Source: Paenibacillus sp. FSL A5-0031
GTDB lineage: Bacteria; Bacillota; Bacilli; Paenibacillales; Paenibacillaceae
NCBI RefSeq assembly: GCF_001956295.1
Contig: NZ_MRTD01000007.1
Span: forward strand, 124,001-188,000
Direction: 5' to 3'
DNA length: 64,000 bases
Part shown: piece by piece, positions 34,770 to 42,209 of the stretch
Numbering within the stretch: the stretch's first letter is position 1
Layout of the letters: every line of letters starts with the position of its first letter
Notes under the pieces: model-generated
Told to the model about the DNA's origin: nothing
The model's input: only the letters and a program-made list of their open reading frames with translations
The model's database searches: none
Translations under genes and position numbers: made by a program

Positions 34770-34938
34770 TTATTATTTCCACTTTTATATTTCCCAGGCA
34801 AGCGCAGGTTTCAACAGCATTTGACAATAATGGTTAAGTTGTAGTATGGGATTAAAAATGTTTCATAAATCGCGCAACTTTGCGCGGGTTGACGAGTATA
34901 ACCTTTCATCCAGGCTATCGGATGGAGGGCTTACAACT

Positions 34939-35502
34939 ATGAAAATCAGAAAAATCGTTATTCTGCTTCTGCTGCTATCTCTTTGGGGTGGATCGATGAT
35001 GTTCGCAGACTCGGCTATACAGAAGGTTCGCGTTCTCATTAACGGAGATGATCAGGATGACGGTGGAATAATGACCGATGGCAAAACTTATTTGCCGCTT
35101 CGTCAATTAGCCACATCTATGCAGGCCATTGTGGAATGGGACAATCAAACGAAAAAAGCGACCGTTTATAAGCCTAACGTGCATATGTTTCTGTTCCAAA
35201 ATAATGCGGTATTCGGAAACGTAGCAAAAGGCTATCAAGCGAAGTTTAAAGTGTTTGCCCAAATCGATAATTTGATGACGGATATTGTAGCCGTCAAGGT
35301 TTCCATTTTCGATCCGAATGGTAAAGAGAAAGTGATTCAAACGGAAAGTGTCAAAACATCAAAAGATAATTTCTGGTTCGCTACAGAAGATATCTCATAT
35401 AAATTCGAATCTAGCGGGAAATATCCGATTCGTTTTTACCTTAAGCTTAAGGGCTCAGATGAGTGGACTGTTGTTTCAGAAAAACTAATTTCTTCTTTGT
35501 AG
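34939..35502 (+). CDS. Secreted protein with a copper-amine-oxidase N-terminal-like domain
   Basis: A 187-aa exported protein. The signal peptide KIRKIVILLLLLSLWGGSMMFA has probable cleavage after FAD. The next about 50 residues (RVLINGDDQD, TDGKTYLPLRQLATSM, VEWDNQTKKATVY) match the stalk domain called Cu_amine_oxidN1, very common in Paenibacillus surface proteins and not itself an oxidase. The C-terminal about 100 residues form a beta-rich domain (KVSIFDPNGKEKV, GKYPIRFYLKLK). The start at 34939 follows ATGGAGGG; the frame upstream to 34846 is not coding by this logic. Confidence 0.78.
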   Translation: MKIRKIVILLLLLSLWGGSMMFADSAIQKVRVLINGDDQDDGGIMTDGKTYLPLRQLATSMQAIVEWDNQTKKATVYKPNVHMFLFQNNAVFGNVAKGYQAKFKVFAQIDNLMTDIVAVKVSIFDPNGKEKVIQTESVKTSKDNFWFATEDISYKFESSGKYPIRFYLKLKGSDEWTVVSEKLISSL

Positions 35503-35622
35503 TAATCAAATGGTCTACCTAAGGCGCTCCTTTTCTTCATAGGGGCGTCTTCGTTTGACCGTTGATAGAGTGTCATGTTAATATACGATAGTCTGTAAAC
35601 ATTATTGAAATGGGGTAATAAC

Positions 35623-35931
35623 ATGAGCGAACATCAGCATGGCGATGATTGCGGCTGTGGTGAAGACCACGAGCATGAAGAGCATGTCTTTATCGTGACT
35701 GACGACGAGGGCCAGGAACGTGAAATGGTCATGGTTTATACGTTTGAATCCGAAAGCCAAGTTTACGCTGTATTGCTGGATCGCAACGATCCAGAAGCAG
35801 ACGGCGTTATCTTCCGTATTGAAGAAGAAAACGATGAGTCCTTCCTAGTAGGCATCGAAGATGATGCGGAATGGGATCGCGTAACAGCGATTTACGAAGA
35901 AATTGCTCGTACGGAAAGCGAAGAGAACTAG
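35623..35931 (+). CDS. DUF1292-family acidic protein (YrzB-like)
   Basis: A 102-aa very acidic protein with a His/Cys-rich head (HQHGDDCGCGEDHEHEEH) that could bind metal. The DUF1292 core follows: VFIVTDDEGQEREMVMVYTFE, YAVLLDRNDPEADGVIFRIEE, and DDAEWDRVTAIYEE. Function unknown; B. subtilis YrzB is related. The ATG at 35623 has TGGGG seven bases upstream; the upstream TTG at 35605 is unlikely. Confidence 0.83.
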   Translation: MSEHQHGDDCGCGEDHEHEEHVFIVTDDEGQEREMVMVYTFESESQVYAVLLDRNDPEADGVIFRIEEENDESFLVGIEDDAEWDRVTAIYEEIARTESEEN

Positions 35932-35960
35932 TTCTCTTAAGCTTTATACGATCAAGTACT

Positions 35961-36003
35961 AAAAAAACGATCTGCGAGTTTCGCTTGCGGATCGTTTTTT
36001 TTT
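35961..36003. terminator. Terminator between DUF1292 and DUF1885 genes
   Basis: aaaacgatc.gc/gc.gatcgtttt around an 11-base loop; T-run on the plus strand and A-run on the left make it bidirectional. Confidence 0.85.
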
Positions 36004-36009
36004 ATTAAC

Positions 36010-36426
36010 TTATTTGCGTGGATTAAAATAAATCGTTCTTCCATTAAACATGGTCAGCTCTGCCTTCAACTGCTTTGCTATATATTTGCATAGTTCATTT
36101 GCTTTCGATTTGTCTCCGTGCGTAGCTTCCTCTGGTAACACGACTTGAACGCAAGGGACGTTTTGGCCTGCTGCGCTTGCCGTTTCGCCTGGTCCAAAGA
36201 TGATGTGCTTATAAAGGTGATTGATACCCTTTAAATAAAACCAACGATCATCATCCTTCGATTCGATCGTATAAGGAAATGCGGCTTCGGCATAGTCCCA
36301 ATCCAATTGCGAGCCGGTAAGACTTGTTTGTTCCCGGTAACCTATAAGCTCGTTCTTAATTTCTTGCAGCGTCAGTTTCTCCACGGATGATCCTTGCACA
36401 AATTTGATATAAGCGCTTTGACTCAT
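36010..36426 (-). CDS. DUF1885-family protein
   Basis: A 138-aa soluble protein starting SQSAYIKFVQGSSVEKLTLQ, with LTGSQLDWDYAEAAFPYTIE and YLKGINHLYKHIIFGPG. I recognise this as DUF1885, a Bacillales family of unknown function with an FKBP/ubiquitin-like small fold in the solved member as far as I recall. AGAGGTGAG lies upstream of the ATG. It ends seven bases from the shared terminator. Confidence 0.65.
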   Translation of the reverse strand: MSQSAYIKFVQGSSVEKLTLQEIKNELIGYREQTSLTGSQLDWDYAEAAFPYTIESKDDDRWFYLKGINHLYKHIIFGPGETASAAGQNVPCVQVVLPEEATHGDKSKANELCKYIAKQLKAELTMFNGRTIYFNPRK

Positions 36427-36503
36427 CGCATCTCACCTCTGCCAACATCATAGCATGCTCGAAATAGGTTGACAATAAGTGGTATTCCGTAAAAATAATT
36501 AGT

Positions 36504-36555
36504 AAAAAACCGACCTCAGGATTTCTATAAGATTCCTGTAGATCGGTTTTATTTT
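36504..36555 (-). terminator. Terminator of the decarboxylase gene
   Basis: Arms aaaaccga.ct and ag.tcggtttt with inner cagga/tcctg pairing. The minus-strand reading ends in TTTTTTACT. Confidence 0.75.
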
Positions 36556-36558
36556 TTA

Positions 36559-38037
36559 TTATGAAATGGCTGTTTCTTCAACGATTACTTTAACGAATTC
36601 GATGCTGCGATCTTCCGGCCCTTTGACAGGCAATCCGACTTGGACATGATCCACGATATAATCGATATTTTTTTGGGTAATGACTTCGCCTGGCAGCAGA
36701 ATCGGGATGCCTGGCGGGTATACATAAATGAATTCAGCAATGATTCGGCCAGCTGACTCTTTGAACGGAAGAACTTCTGTCTCACCATAAAAAGCATCAC
36801 GAGGCGTTAAGGACAGCTGTGGAATATCTGGAATTTTGACGACTAATTCACGTGCTTCAGCGCCTTCATGAAAATGTTCAGACAATCCGCGCAGGGCAGT
36901 TAACAATTTAGACACGGAATCAGAGGTATCACCAGGCGTAACTAAGCAAAGAATGTTATACATATCGCTCATTTCAATTTCCACATTATAGTTGTCGCGC
37001 AGCCAGTTCTCCGTTTCATATCCAGTGATGCCAAGGTGGCGAACATGAACGGAAACTTTAGTTGGATCGAAATCATAAGTAGCCTCATCGCCGAGAATTT
37101 CTTCTCCGAAGCAATATAGACCTGGGATTTCATTGATTTGTTTGCGTGCGGTTTGAGCAAGCTCAATCGCGCGCTCAGCGATAGCATGTCCGTTCAAAGC
37201 AAGGTTGCGTCTAGACGTATCAAGCGAGCCTAACAAAATATACGAAGTCGACGTTGTGGTAAGCATGCTGATAACGGTTTGAATACGGTGCGGGTTAACT
37301 CTTCCTTTGCGCACATTAAGAACCGAGCTTTGCGTCATAGAACCGCCGAGCTTATGAACACTTGTCGCAGCCATATCCGCGCCTGCTTGCATCGCTGACA
37401 TTGGCAGCTTCTCATGGAAATGAATGAGTACGCCATGTGCTTCATCCACAAGTACAGGGATATCAAAGCTATGAACGAGATCAACGATCTCCTTAAGATT
37501 GGCGCAAATACCGAAATAGGTAGGGTTGATGACAAGCACGGCCTTGGCATCCGGATGGCGCTCAAGCGCTTTACGGACGGAGCGGGTCGTTATGCCATGA
37601 TCAATACCTAGCGTATTGTCACGGGCTGGCGAGATGAATACTGGTCTGGCACCTGCAAAAATAATAGCGGCCATAATGGATTTGTGAACATTACGAGGCA
37701 CGATAATTTTGTCCCCCGGGGCACATACGGTCAAAATCATCGTCATAATTGCGCCGCTTGTTCCTTGTACAGAGAAATAAGTATAGTCTGCTCCGAAAGC
37801 GTCAGCAGCTAGCTTCTGCGCTTCCTCAATAACGCCGGTTGGCTGATGCAGGTCATCAAGCGGTGCTATATTGATTAAATCGATCGACAACGCGTTATCG
37901 CCGATAAATTCGCGAAATTCGGAATCGCTGCCTAATCCCTTTTTATGTCCGGGAATATGAAACTGAACGGGATCCTGCTCCGCATGCTTACGAAGCGCGG
38001 TGAAGAGCGGGGTTAAATTGTGATCCATCGCTTTCAT
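36559..38037 (-). CDS. speA: Orn/Lys/Arg decarboxylase, SpeA type
   Basis: PLP-dependent fold type I decarboxylase of the major domain family. The 492-aa length equals that of B. subtilis SpeA, an arginine decarboxylase that makes agmatine. Visible elements: FHIPGHKKGLG at about 27-36, FSVQGTSGAI, D198/H201 in VLVDEAHGVL, the Schiff-base lysine K229 in SVHKLGGSMTQSS, and the C-terminal domain with YPPGIPILLPGE. Start: AAAGG-CAGGG precedes ATG 38037; an in-frame ATG at 38028 is also possible. The substrate (arginine, lysine or ornithine) is not certain from sequence. Monocistronic with its own terminator. Confidence 0.85.
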   Translation of the reverse strand: MKAMDHNLTPLFTALRKHAEQDPVQFHIPGHKKGLGSDSEFREFIGDNALSIDLINIAPLDDLHQPTGVIEEAQKLAADAFGADYTYFSVQGTSGAIMTMILTVCAPGDKIIVPRNVHKSIMAAIIFAGARPVFISPARDNTLGIDHGITTRSVRKALERHPDAKAVLVINPTYFGICANLKEIVDLVHSFDIPVLVDEAHGVLIHFHEKLPMSAMQAGADMAATSVHKLGGSMTQSSVLNVRKGRVNPHRIQTVISMLTTTSTSYILLGSLDTSRRNLALNGHAIAERAIELAQTARKQINEIPGLYCFGEEILGDEATYDFDPTKVSVHVRHLGITGYETENWLRDNYNVEIEMSDMYNILCLVTPGDTSDSVSKLLTALRGLSEHFHEGAEARELVVKIPDIPQLSLTPRDAFYGETEVLPFKESAGRIIAEFIYVYPPGIPILLPGEVITQKNIDYIVDHVQVGLPVKGPEDRSIEFVKVIVEETAIS

Positions 38038-38203
38038 CCCTGCCTTTCTTTAAAGTTTACAAACAAAGTTGAGTATAGCAAATACAGGGGGGAATGCAAG
38101 CTTCATTTTTGAGATAGGTGCATCATTTTCAATTTGTTCTTCAATTGTTCATACATGTGTGATAAATGGATATGGTAACATAGGTTGGTGGAGGGGTTGT
38201 ATT

Positions 38204-39397
38204 ATGAAAGATAAACGAATGCTAATTGTAATGGCTACTTTAATGACAACATTTATAGGGTTCGGCATTATCATCCCGGTTATGCCAGAAATTATTCAAG
38301 CCGCAGATCCGAGCAAAGCGGAACTCCATACAGGTTGGATGCTTGCTGTTTATTCTGCTGTTTCCTTTTTCTTATCACCATTTTGGGGAAGCTTGTCCGA
38401 CCGTATCGGCAGACGGCCAATTATTTTAATAGGGATTCTTGGTTTTGCCGCAAGTTTTTTGTTATTTGGTTTATCGTCAGGAAACTTAACGCTCATGTAC
38501 CTCTCAAGGGTGCTGGGTGGCTTGTTCTCGGGGGCAGTCGCTTCCGTTATTGTAGCGTATGTCGCTGATATTACATCGCCTGAGGAAAGAACGAAGGGGA
38601 TGGGACTCGTTGGGATGTCCATCGGTCTAGGCTTTACGATCGGACCTGGCGTTGGCGGTTTGTTAAGCGTGATCTCACTGGAAACGCCATTTTATGCAGC
38701 ATCAGCGCTAGCACTGTTAACGTTCATCTTGGCTGCATCAAAGCTTAAGGAATCACTAACGCCTGAGCAGCGGAGCAGCCAATCAGAGAAGCGTGTATCA
38801 CGCTGGGCTGCATTTACAGGACCGCTTAAATATTTGTATGTGTTAGCCTTTTTTGTAACATTCACTCTCGCTGGAATGGAAGCGACCCTGCAGTTTTTTG
38901 GCATGCGGCGTTTTGATGTGACTCCATTTCAGGTCGGAATCTTATTTTTTGTTTGCGGCTTTGTGGGAGCACTCGTACAAGGCGGAGTTGTGCGACGGAG
39001 AATTAAGACAGGCGAGGAGCCGAAATATATTGCGATCGGACTTGTCATCTCGGCACTTGGGTTTTTTATGCTTCTAGGCGCACATTCCCTTTGGTGGGCT
39101 ACGTTGTCACTTGCTGTATTCGGAATCGGCAATGCCTTAATTAGGCCATGTGTCACCTCGCTCATCACTCAGAAAACGACTGTTGGCAAAGGGGTAGCAT
39201 CCGGTCTAAGCTCTTCGATGGACAGCTTGGGGCGTATTGCCGGCCCGCTGCTCGGTTCATTTTTCTTCACGATAGAAATGGGACTGCCATACTTGCTCGG
39301 CGGCATACTATGTCTAGCTGCTCTGCTGCTATTGTTTCGTTTTCGTCAAATGGATAAAAATGGAATTTCCGAAAAAGAAGTTAATGCTGCAAAATAA
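38204..39397 (+). CDS. Major facilitator superfamily drug-efflux-type transporter
   Basis: A 397-aa, 12-TM transporter of the DHA1 type. Motif A is GSLSDRIGRRPIILIG after TM2. The TM5 motif C-like sequence GLGFTIGPGVGGLLS, characteristic of antiporters, is present. The N-terminus KDKRMLIVMATLMTTFIGFGIIIPVMPEI resembles TetA/Bmr-type pumps. The start at 38204 follows GGAGGGG; the long in-frame extension to 38069 is out of character. The TetR gene is convergent with it across a terminator, so regulation of this pump by that TetR is possible but not indicated. Confidence 0.87.
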   Translation: MKDKRMLIVMATLMTTFIGFGIIIPVMPEIIQAADPSKAELHTGWMLAVYSAVSFFLSPFWGSLSDRIGRRPIILIGILGFAASFLLFGLSSGNLTLMYLSRVLGGLFSGAVASVIVAYVADITSPEERTKGMGLVGMSIGLGFTIGPGVGGLLSVISLETPFYAASALALLTFILAASKLKESLTPEQRSSQSEKRVSRWAAFTGPLKYLYVLAFFVTFTLAGMEATLQFFGMRRFDVTPFQVGILFFVCGFVGALVQGGVVRRRIKTGEEPKYIAIGLVISALGFFMLLGAHSLWWATLSLAVFGIGNALIRPCVTSLITQKTTVGKGVASGLSSSMDSLGRIAGPLLGSFFFTIEMGLPYLLGGILCLAALLLLFRFRQMDKNGISEKEVNAAK

Positions 39398-39401
39398 AAT
39401 G

Positions 39402-39450
39402 AAAACAAGCCGGTTCCTCATCTTGCGATGGGCGACCGGCTTGTTTTCTT
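39402..39450. terminator. Bidirectional terminator between MFS and TetR genes
   Basis: aaaacaagccgg/ccggcttgtttt with inner catc/gatg pairing. Arms flanked by A- and T-rich sequence on both sides. Confidence 0.87.
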
Positions 39451-39457
39451 TTGGAGC

Positions 39458-40120
39458 TTAAGGGGCAAGCCCTTTTATAATAAAAGTAATAGTCGCCTCT
39501 TTCTCTATATCATCATCCCAGTGAATGCCATCTGTTTTTCCGATGAACGTACGACTAAGGACATAACCAATTAAGGACGAGGCGATTAATCGAATGACAG
39601 TAAGGGGTGCCCAATTAACGATTACGCCTTGCTGCTGAAATTGCGTAATACTAATACTGAATTTTTGTACCACTTTTGAGAGGATGAGTTTCTGGAATTG
39701 ATCGAGCAGTTCGGGATGAAAGGGAATTTCTTGAACAAAAATTTTCAACACCTGAATATGACGCTCAACAAATGTAATGCGATTTTCTATAATTGCGCGC
39801 AGCATAAGGTCAAATGTATCAAAACGGCTCTCGAGAACCTTATAGAAATCGCGAAGTACAAATGGAGCGATTAACTTTGCCATAACAGGCGCTACAATCG
39901 AGAAAAGCAAATCTTTTTTGGTTTTATAATGACGAAAAATCGTTCCTTCTGCCACACCGGCTCGCTGGGCGATTTCACTTGTAGAAGAGGCGGCAAAGCC
40001 CTTCTCGGCAAATATTTCGGAGGCGGCCTGCACGATTTTCAATTGTTTTTCCGTCATTTTTTCTTCTTCATTATCTAGTTGCAATAGCTTCTGCAGCCAT
40101 TGATCCACCGGTTCTGACAT
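39458..40120 (-). CDS. TetR-family transcriptional regulator
   Basis: A 220-aa regulator with the TetR HTH at about residues 22-68: IVQAASEIFAEKGFAASSTSEIAQRAGVAEGTIFRHYKTKKDLLF in consecutive blocks. A helical ligand-binding domain follows. The ATG at 40120 has AAGGAG eight bases upstream. It is the third gene of a minus-strand unit (ATPase 41954, permease 41196, TetR), with a 56-base gap after the permease. This suggests an autoregulated exporter operon. Candidate operators TGAGTA-N2-TACTCA and GAGT-N4-ACTC lie at the operon promoter. Confidence 0.88.
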   Translation of the reverse strand: MSEPVDQWLQKLLQLDNEEEKMTEKQLKIVQAASEIFAEKGFAASSTSEIAQRAGVAEGTIFRHYKTKKDLLFSIVAPVMAKLIAPFVLRDFYKVLESRFDTFDLMLRAIIENRITFVERHIQVLKIFVQEIPFHPELLDQFQKLILSKVVQKFSISITQFQQQGVIVNWAPLTVIRLIASSLIGYVLSRTFIGKTDGIHWDDDIEKEATITFIIKGLAP

Positions 40121-40176
40121 GCAAGACACTCCTTCGCGTTAACCCATTCCTTTGATTATACCAGTTGTTCTATTGT

Positions 40177-41196
40177 CTACATACGGCGATGCTTCTTTAG
40201 TGCCAGTACATTCAATACTGCAAACAATAAGGAAAATCCCACCAACACATATACATTTACCTGAAAATCACCCCAGCTCTCTCCGCGTATCATTATTCCC
40301 TGCATAGCATCTGCGCCATAGTAAAGAGGCATTAGGTAGCTTAGCTTTTGCAGCCAGGGGTTCATGGCATCAAGGTTAAACAACCCGGAGAAGAAGGCTT
40401 GCGGCACGATGACAATAGGAATGAACTGTATGATCTGAAATTCACTGCTTGCAAAAGAAGACAACAGTGTTCCTAGTGTTAACGCTGTTAATGATAATAA
40501 TAAATTAATGACCAGCATATACAAAATGCTGCCCTCCATGTACATCCCAAGAACTTGAACGGAATACCAGGCGATCAAGCAGGCTTGAATTAGGGTGAAA
40601 ATACCGAAACCAGCTAAATAACCGACTACGATTTCGCTTCGTCTAATTGGCGTAGCTAATAAGCGTTCCAAAGTACCGCTCGTTCGCTCTCGCAGGAAGG
40701 AGACGCCTGCAAGTAAGAAAACAAAGAAAAACGAGAAGAAGCCTATTAAGACAGGCCCAAAGGAGTCGAATGGAGCCATGTCAGGACCACCGTGCAAGTA
40801 AGAAATAGCTGGGGCGGCTTTATCTAAGCCTTGTTGCATCACGCTTTGAATAAGCAATATTACCGCTCGATTGATGGAGGGATCGCTGCCCTCAAGCGTT
40901 AGTTTAGGCATGCCGCCGCTCGCTTCCAATATCGCGTCGAGCTTGCCGTCCTGTAAAGCAGCTTGAGCAGCAGCACTTTCATCATAAAGTGTGATTTTAG
41001 CATCAAGCTGCTCAAACTTTTCTGTTAAAGCTGCAGGCACATTAACCATTCCGATTGCTGGAGAGACAGCTTGCCCATCAAAAACTAATTTCATTAAAGT
41101 TAAGATGAGCAGGGGAGCGAGAAATAACAAGGCAAGCGTTCGTTTATCACGCAAAAATTGATTAATAATTCGTATGGCGAGCGCACGTATTCTCAT
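40177..41196 (-). CDS. ABC-2 type permease
   Basis: A 339-aa exporter permease. One TM at about 20-40, a large extracytoplasmic loop to about 150, then five TM segments. The ABC-2 signature region is LRERTSGTLERLLATPIRRSEIVVGYL, and the tail FFSGLFNLDAMNPWLQKLSYLMPLYYGADAMQG is typical of YhgE/DrrB-like permeases. Its start overlaps the ATPase gene by 4 bases. It partners the ATPase at 41193; the substrate is unknown, although TetR linkage suggests drug or lipid export. Confidence 0.88.
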   Translation of the reverse strand: MRIRALAIRIINQFLRDKRTLALLFLAPLLILTLMKLVFDGQAVSPAIGMVNVPAALTEKFEQLDAKITLYDESAAAQAALQDGKLDAILEASGGMPKLTLEGSDPSINRAVILLIQSVMQQGLDKAAPAISYLHGGPDMAPFDSFGPVLIGFFSFFFVFLLAGVSFLRERTSGTLERLLATPIRRSEIVVGYLAGFGIFTLIQACLIAWYSVQVLGMYMEGSILYMLVINLLLSLTALTLGTLLSSFASSEFQIIQFIPIVIVPQAFFSGLFNLDAMNPWLQKLSYLMPLYYGADAMQGIMIRGESWGDFQVNVYVLVGFSLLFAVLNVLALKKHRRM

Positions 41197-41954
41197 TGTT
41201 CAGCTCCTTTGCTTTGACCAAGCGCAATGAACGCCTCTTCGAGTGTGGCGCAGCCTACTTGCTGCTTAAGTGCTTCAGGCGTATCGATGGCTGTAAGTTT
41301 ACCGCTTCGTATGAGCCCTAACCGATCACATTTCTCTGCCTCGTCCATGACATGGGTCGTTATAATAATGGTCACGCCTTGTTTGCTCAGAGCGGATAGC
41401 TCTTTCCAGATCGATTGGCGTAAAACAGGATCAATGCCAACGGTTGGTTCATCGAGTACGAGAAGCTCAGGCTCATGCAATAGCGCAATAGCAAGCGAAA
41501 GCCGGCGTTTCATACCGCCAGAATAAGCAGCCGTTTGCTTCTGAAGATGATCGGTTAGCGCAACAAGCTTGGAGACCGTTTGAATCCTTTCTTGCAGAAT
41601 TGCTCCCTTTAATCCAAACATGGCCCCAAAAAACGCTAAGTTTTGCATGCCAGTCAACTCACTATACAAAGCGTCTGATTGAGCCATATATCCAAAGACT
41701 TGCAGCATTTTCAACTGCGGCATGGGCTCGCCAAGCATGCGGACGGTTCCGGTATCTGCCCTGTCTATTCCAGTCATGACCTTGATCAACGTTGTTTTTC
41801 CCGAGCCTGAAGGACCTAATAACCCAAATAGTTCACCTCGCGGAATAGAAAGTGTAATGCCATCAAGAACGGTACGATCCCCAAATGAACGGTTAATGTC
41901 TTGCAATTCTACGGCGAAGGTTGTTTCAGCTAATATTGCTGGACTGTTAGTCAT
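41193..41954 (-). CDS. ABC transporter ATPase (DrrA-like)
   Basis: A 253-aa ATPase with Walker A GPSGSGKTT at about 43-51, Q-loop in VFGYMAQSDALYSELTGM, signature YSGGMKRRLSLAIAL, Walker B LLVLDEPTVGIDP, and H-loop TTHVMDEAEKCDR. The SGGMKRR signature and the DPVLR segment place it with ABC-2 exporters. It is the first gene of the ATPase-permease-TetR unit. Its promoter region contains TATAAT (minus strand, 41999-42004) between two palindromes. Confidence 0.9.
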   Translation of the reverse strand: MTNSPAILAETTFAVELQDINRSFGDRTVLDGITLSIPRGELFGLLGPSGSGKTTLIKVMTGIDRADTGTVRMLGEPMPQLKMLQVFGYMAQSDALYSELTGMQNLAFFGAMFGLKGAILQERIQTVSKLVALTDHLQKQTAAYSGGMKRRLSLAIALLHEPELLVLDEPTVGIDPVLRQSIWKELSALSKQGVTIIITTHVMDEAEKCDRLGLIRSGKLTAIDTPEALKQQVGCATLEEAFIALGQSKGAEQ

Positions 41955-41981
41955 TATCGATCACACTCCACATTCTCAAAT

Positions 41982-42042
41982 GAGTAATCACTCCCCCAAT
42001 TATATACAGAGGATGCCTAAAATAATAGTGAGTACTTACTCA
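41982..42042 (-). promoter_or_regulatory. Promoter with two flanking palindromes, probable TetR operators
   Basis: The minus-strand -10 TATAAT occupies 41999-42004. Upstream of it lies TGAGTA-CT-TACTCA (42029-42042), a perfect 6+2+6 palindrome. Downstream lies GAGT-AATC-ACTC (41982-41993), a related 4+4+4 palindrome. The -35 is poor. The shared GAGT/ACTC half-sites and their placement fit repressor binding by the TetR encoded in the same operon. Confidence 0.6.
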
Positions 42043-42209
42043 TTTTTCTTCCAGACTGTCCACATCCTCAGTCTCTGGTCGTAGATGAATCAAGACTAAA
42101 GCCGAGAACCAATTACCTTCTCTGGACGTTTTTGGTAATCATTCTTTCCCTCTATGATTAGAAAAGACAAAAAAAAGAAATCCGTAATCGGAGAAGGAGT
42201 CGGAAACAA

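Noticed and set aside
34447-34827. 126-aa minus-strand open frame
   Set aside because: It overlaps the plus-strand small Cys-rich gene, which has GGAGG upstream. The minus frame lacks a ribosome binding site and reads as random Cys/Leu-rich sequence.
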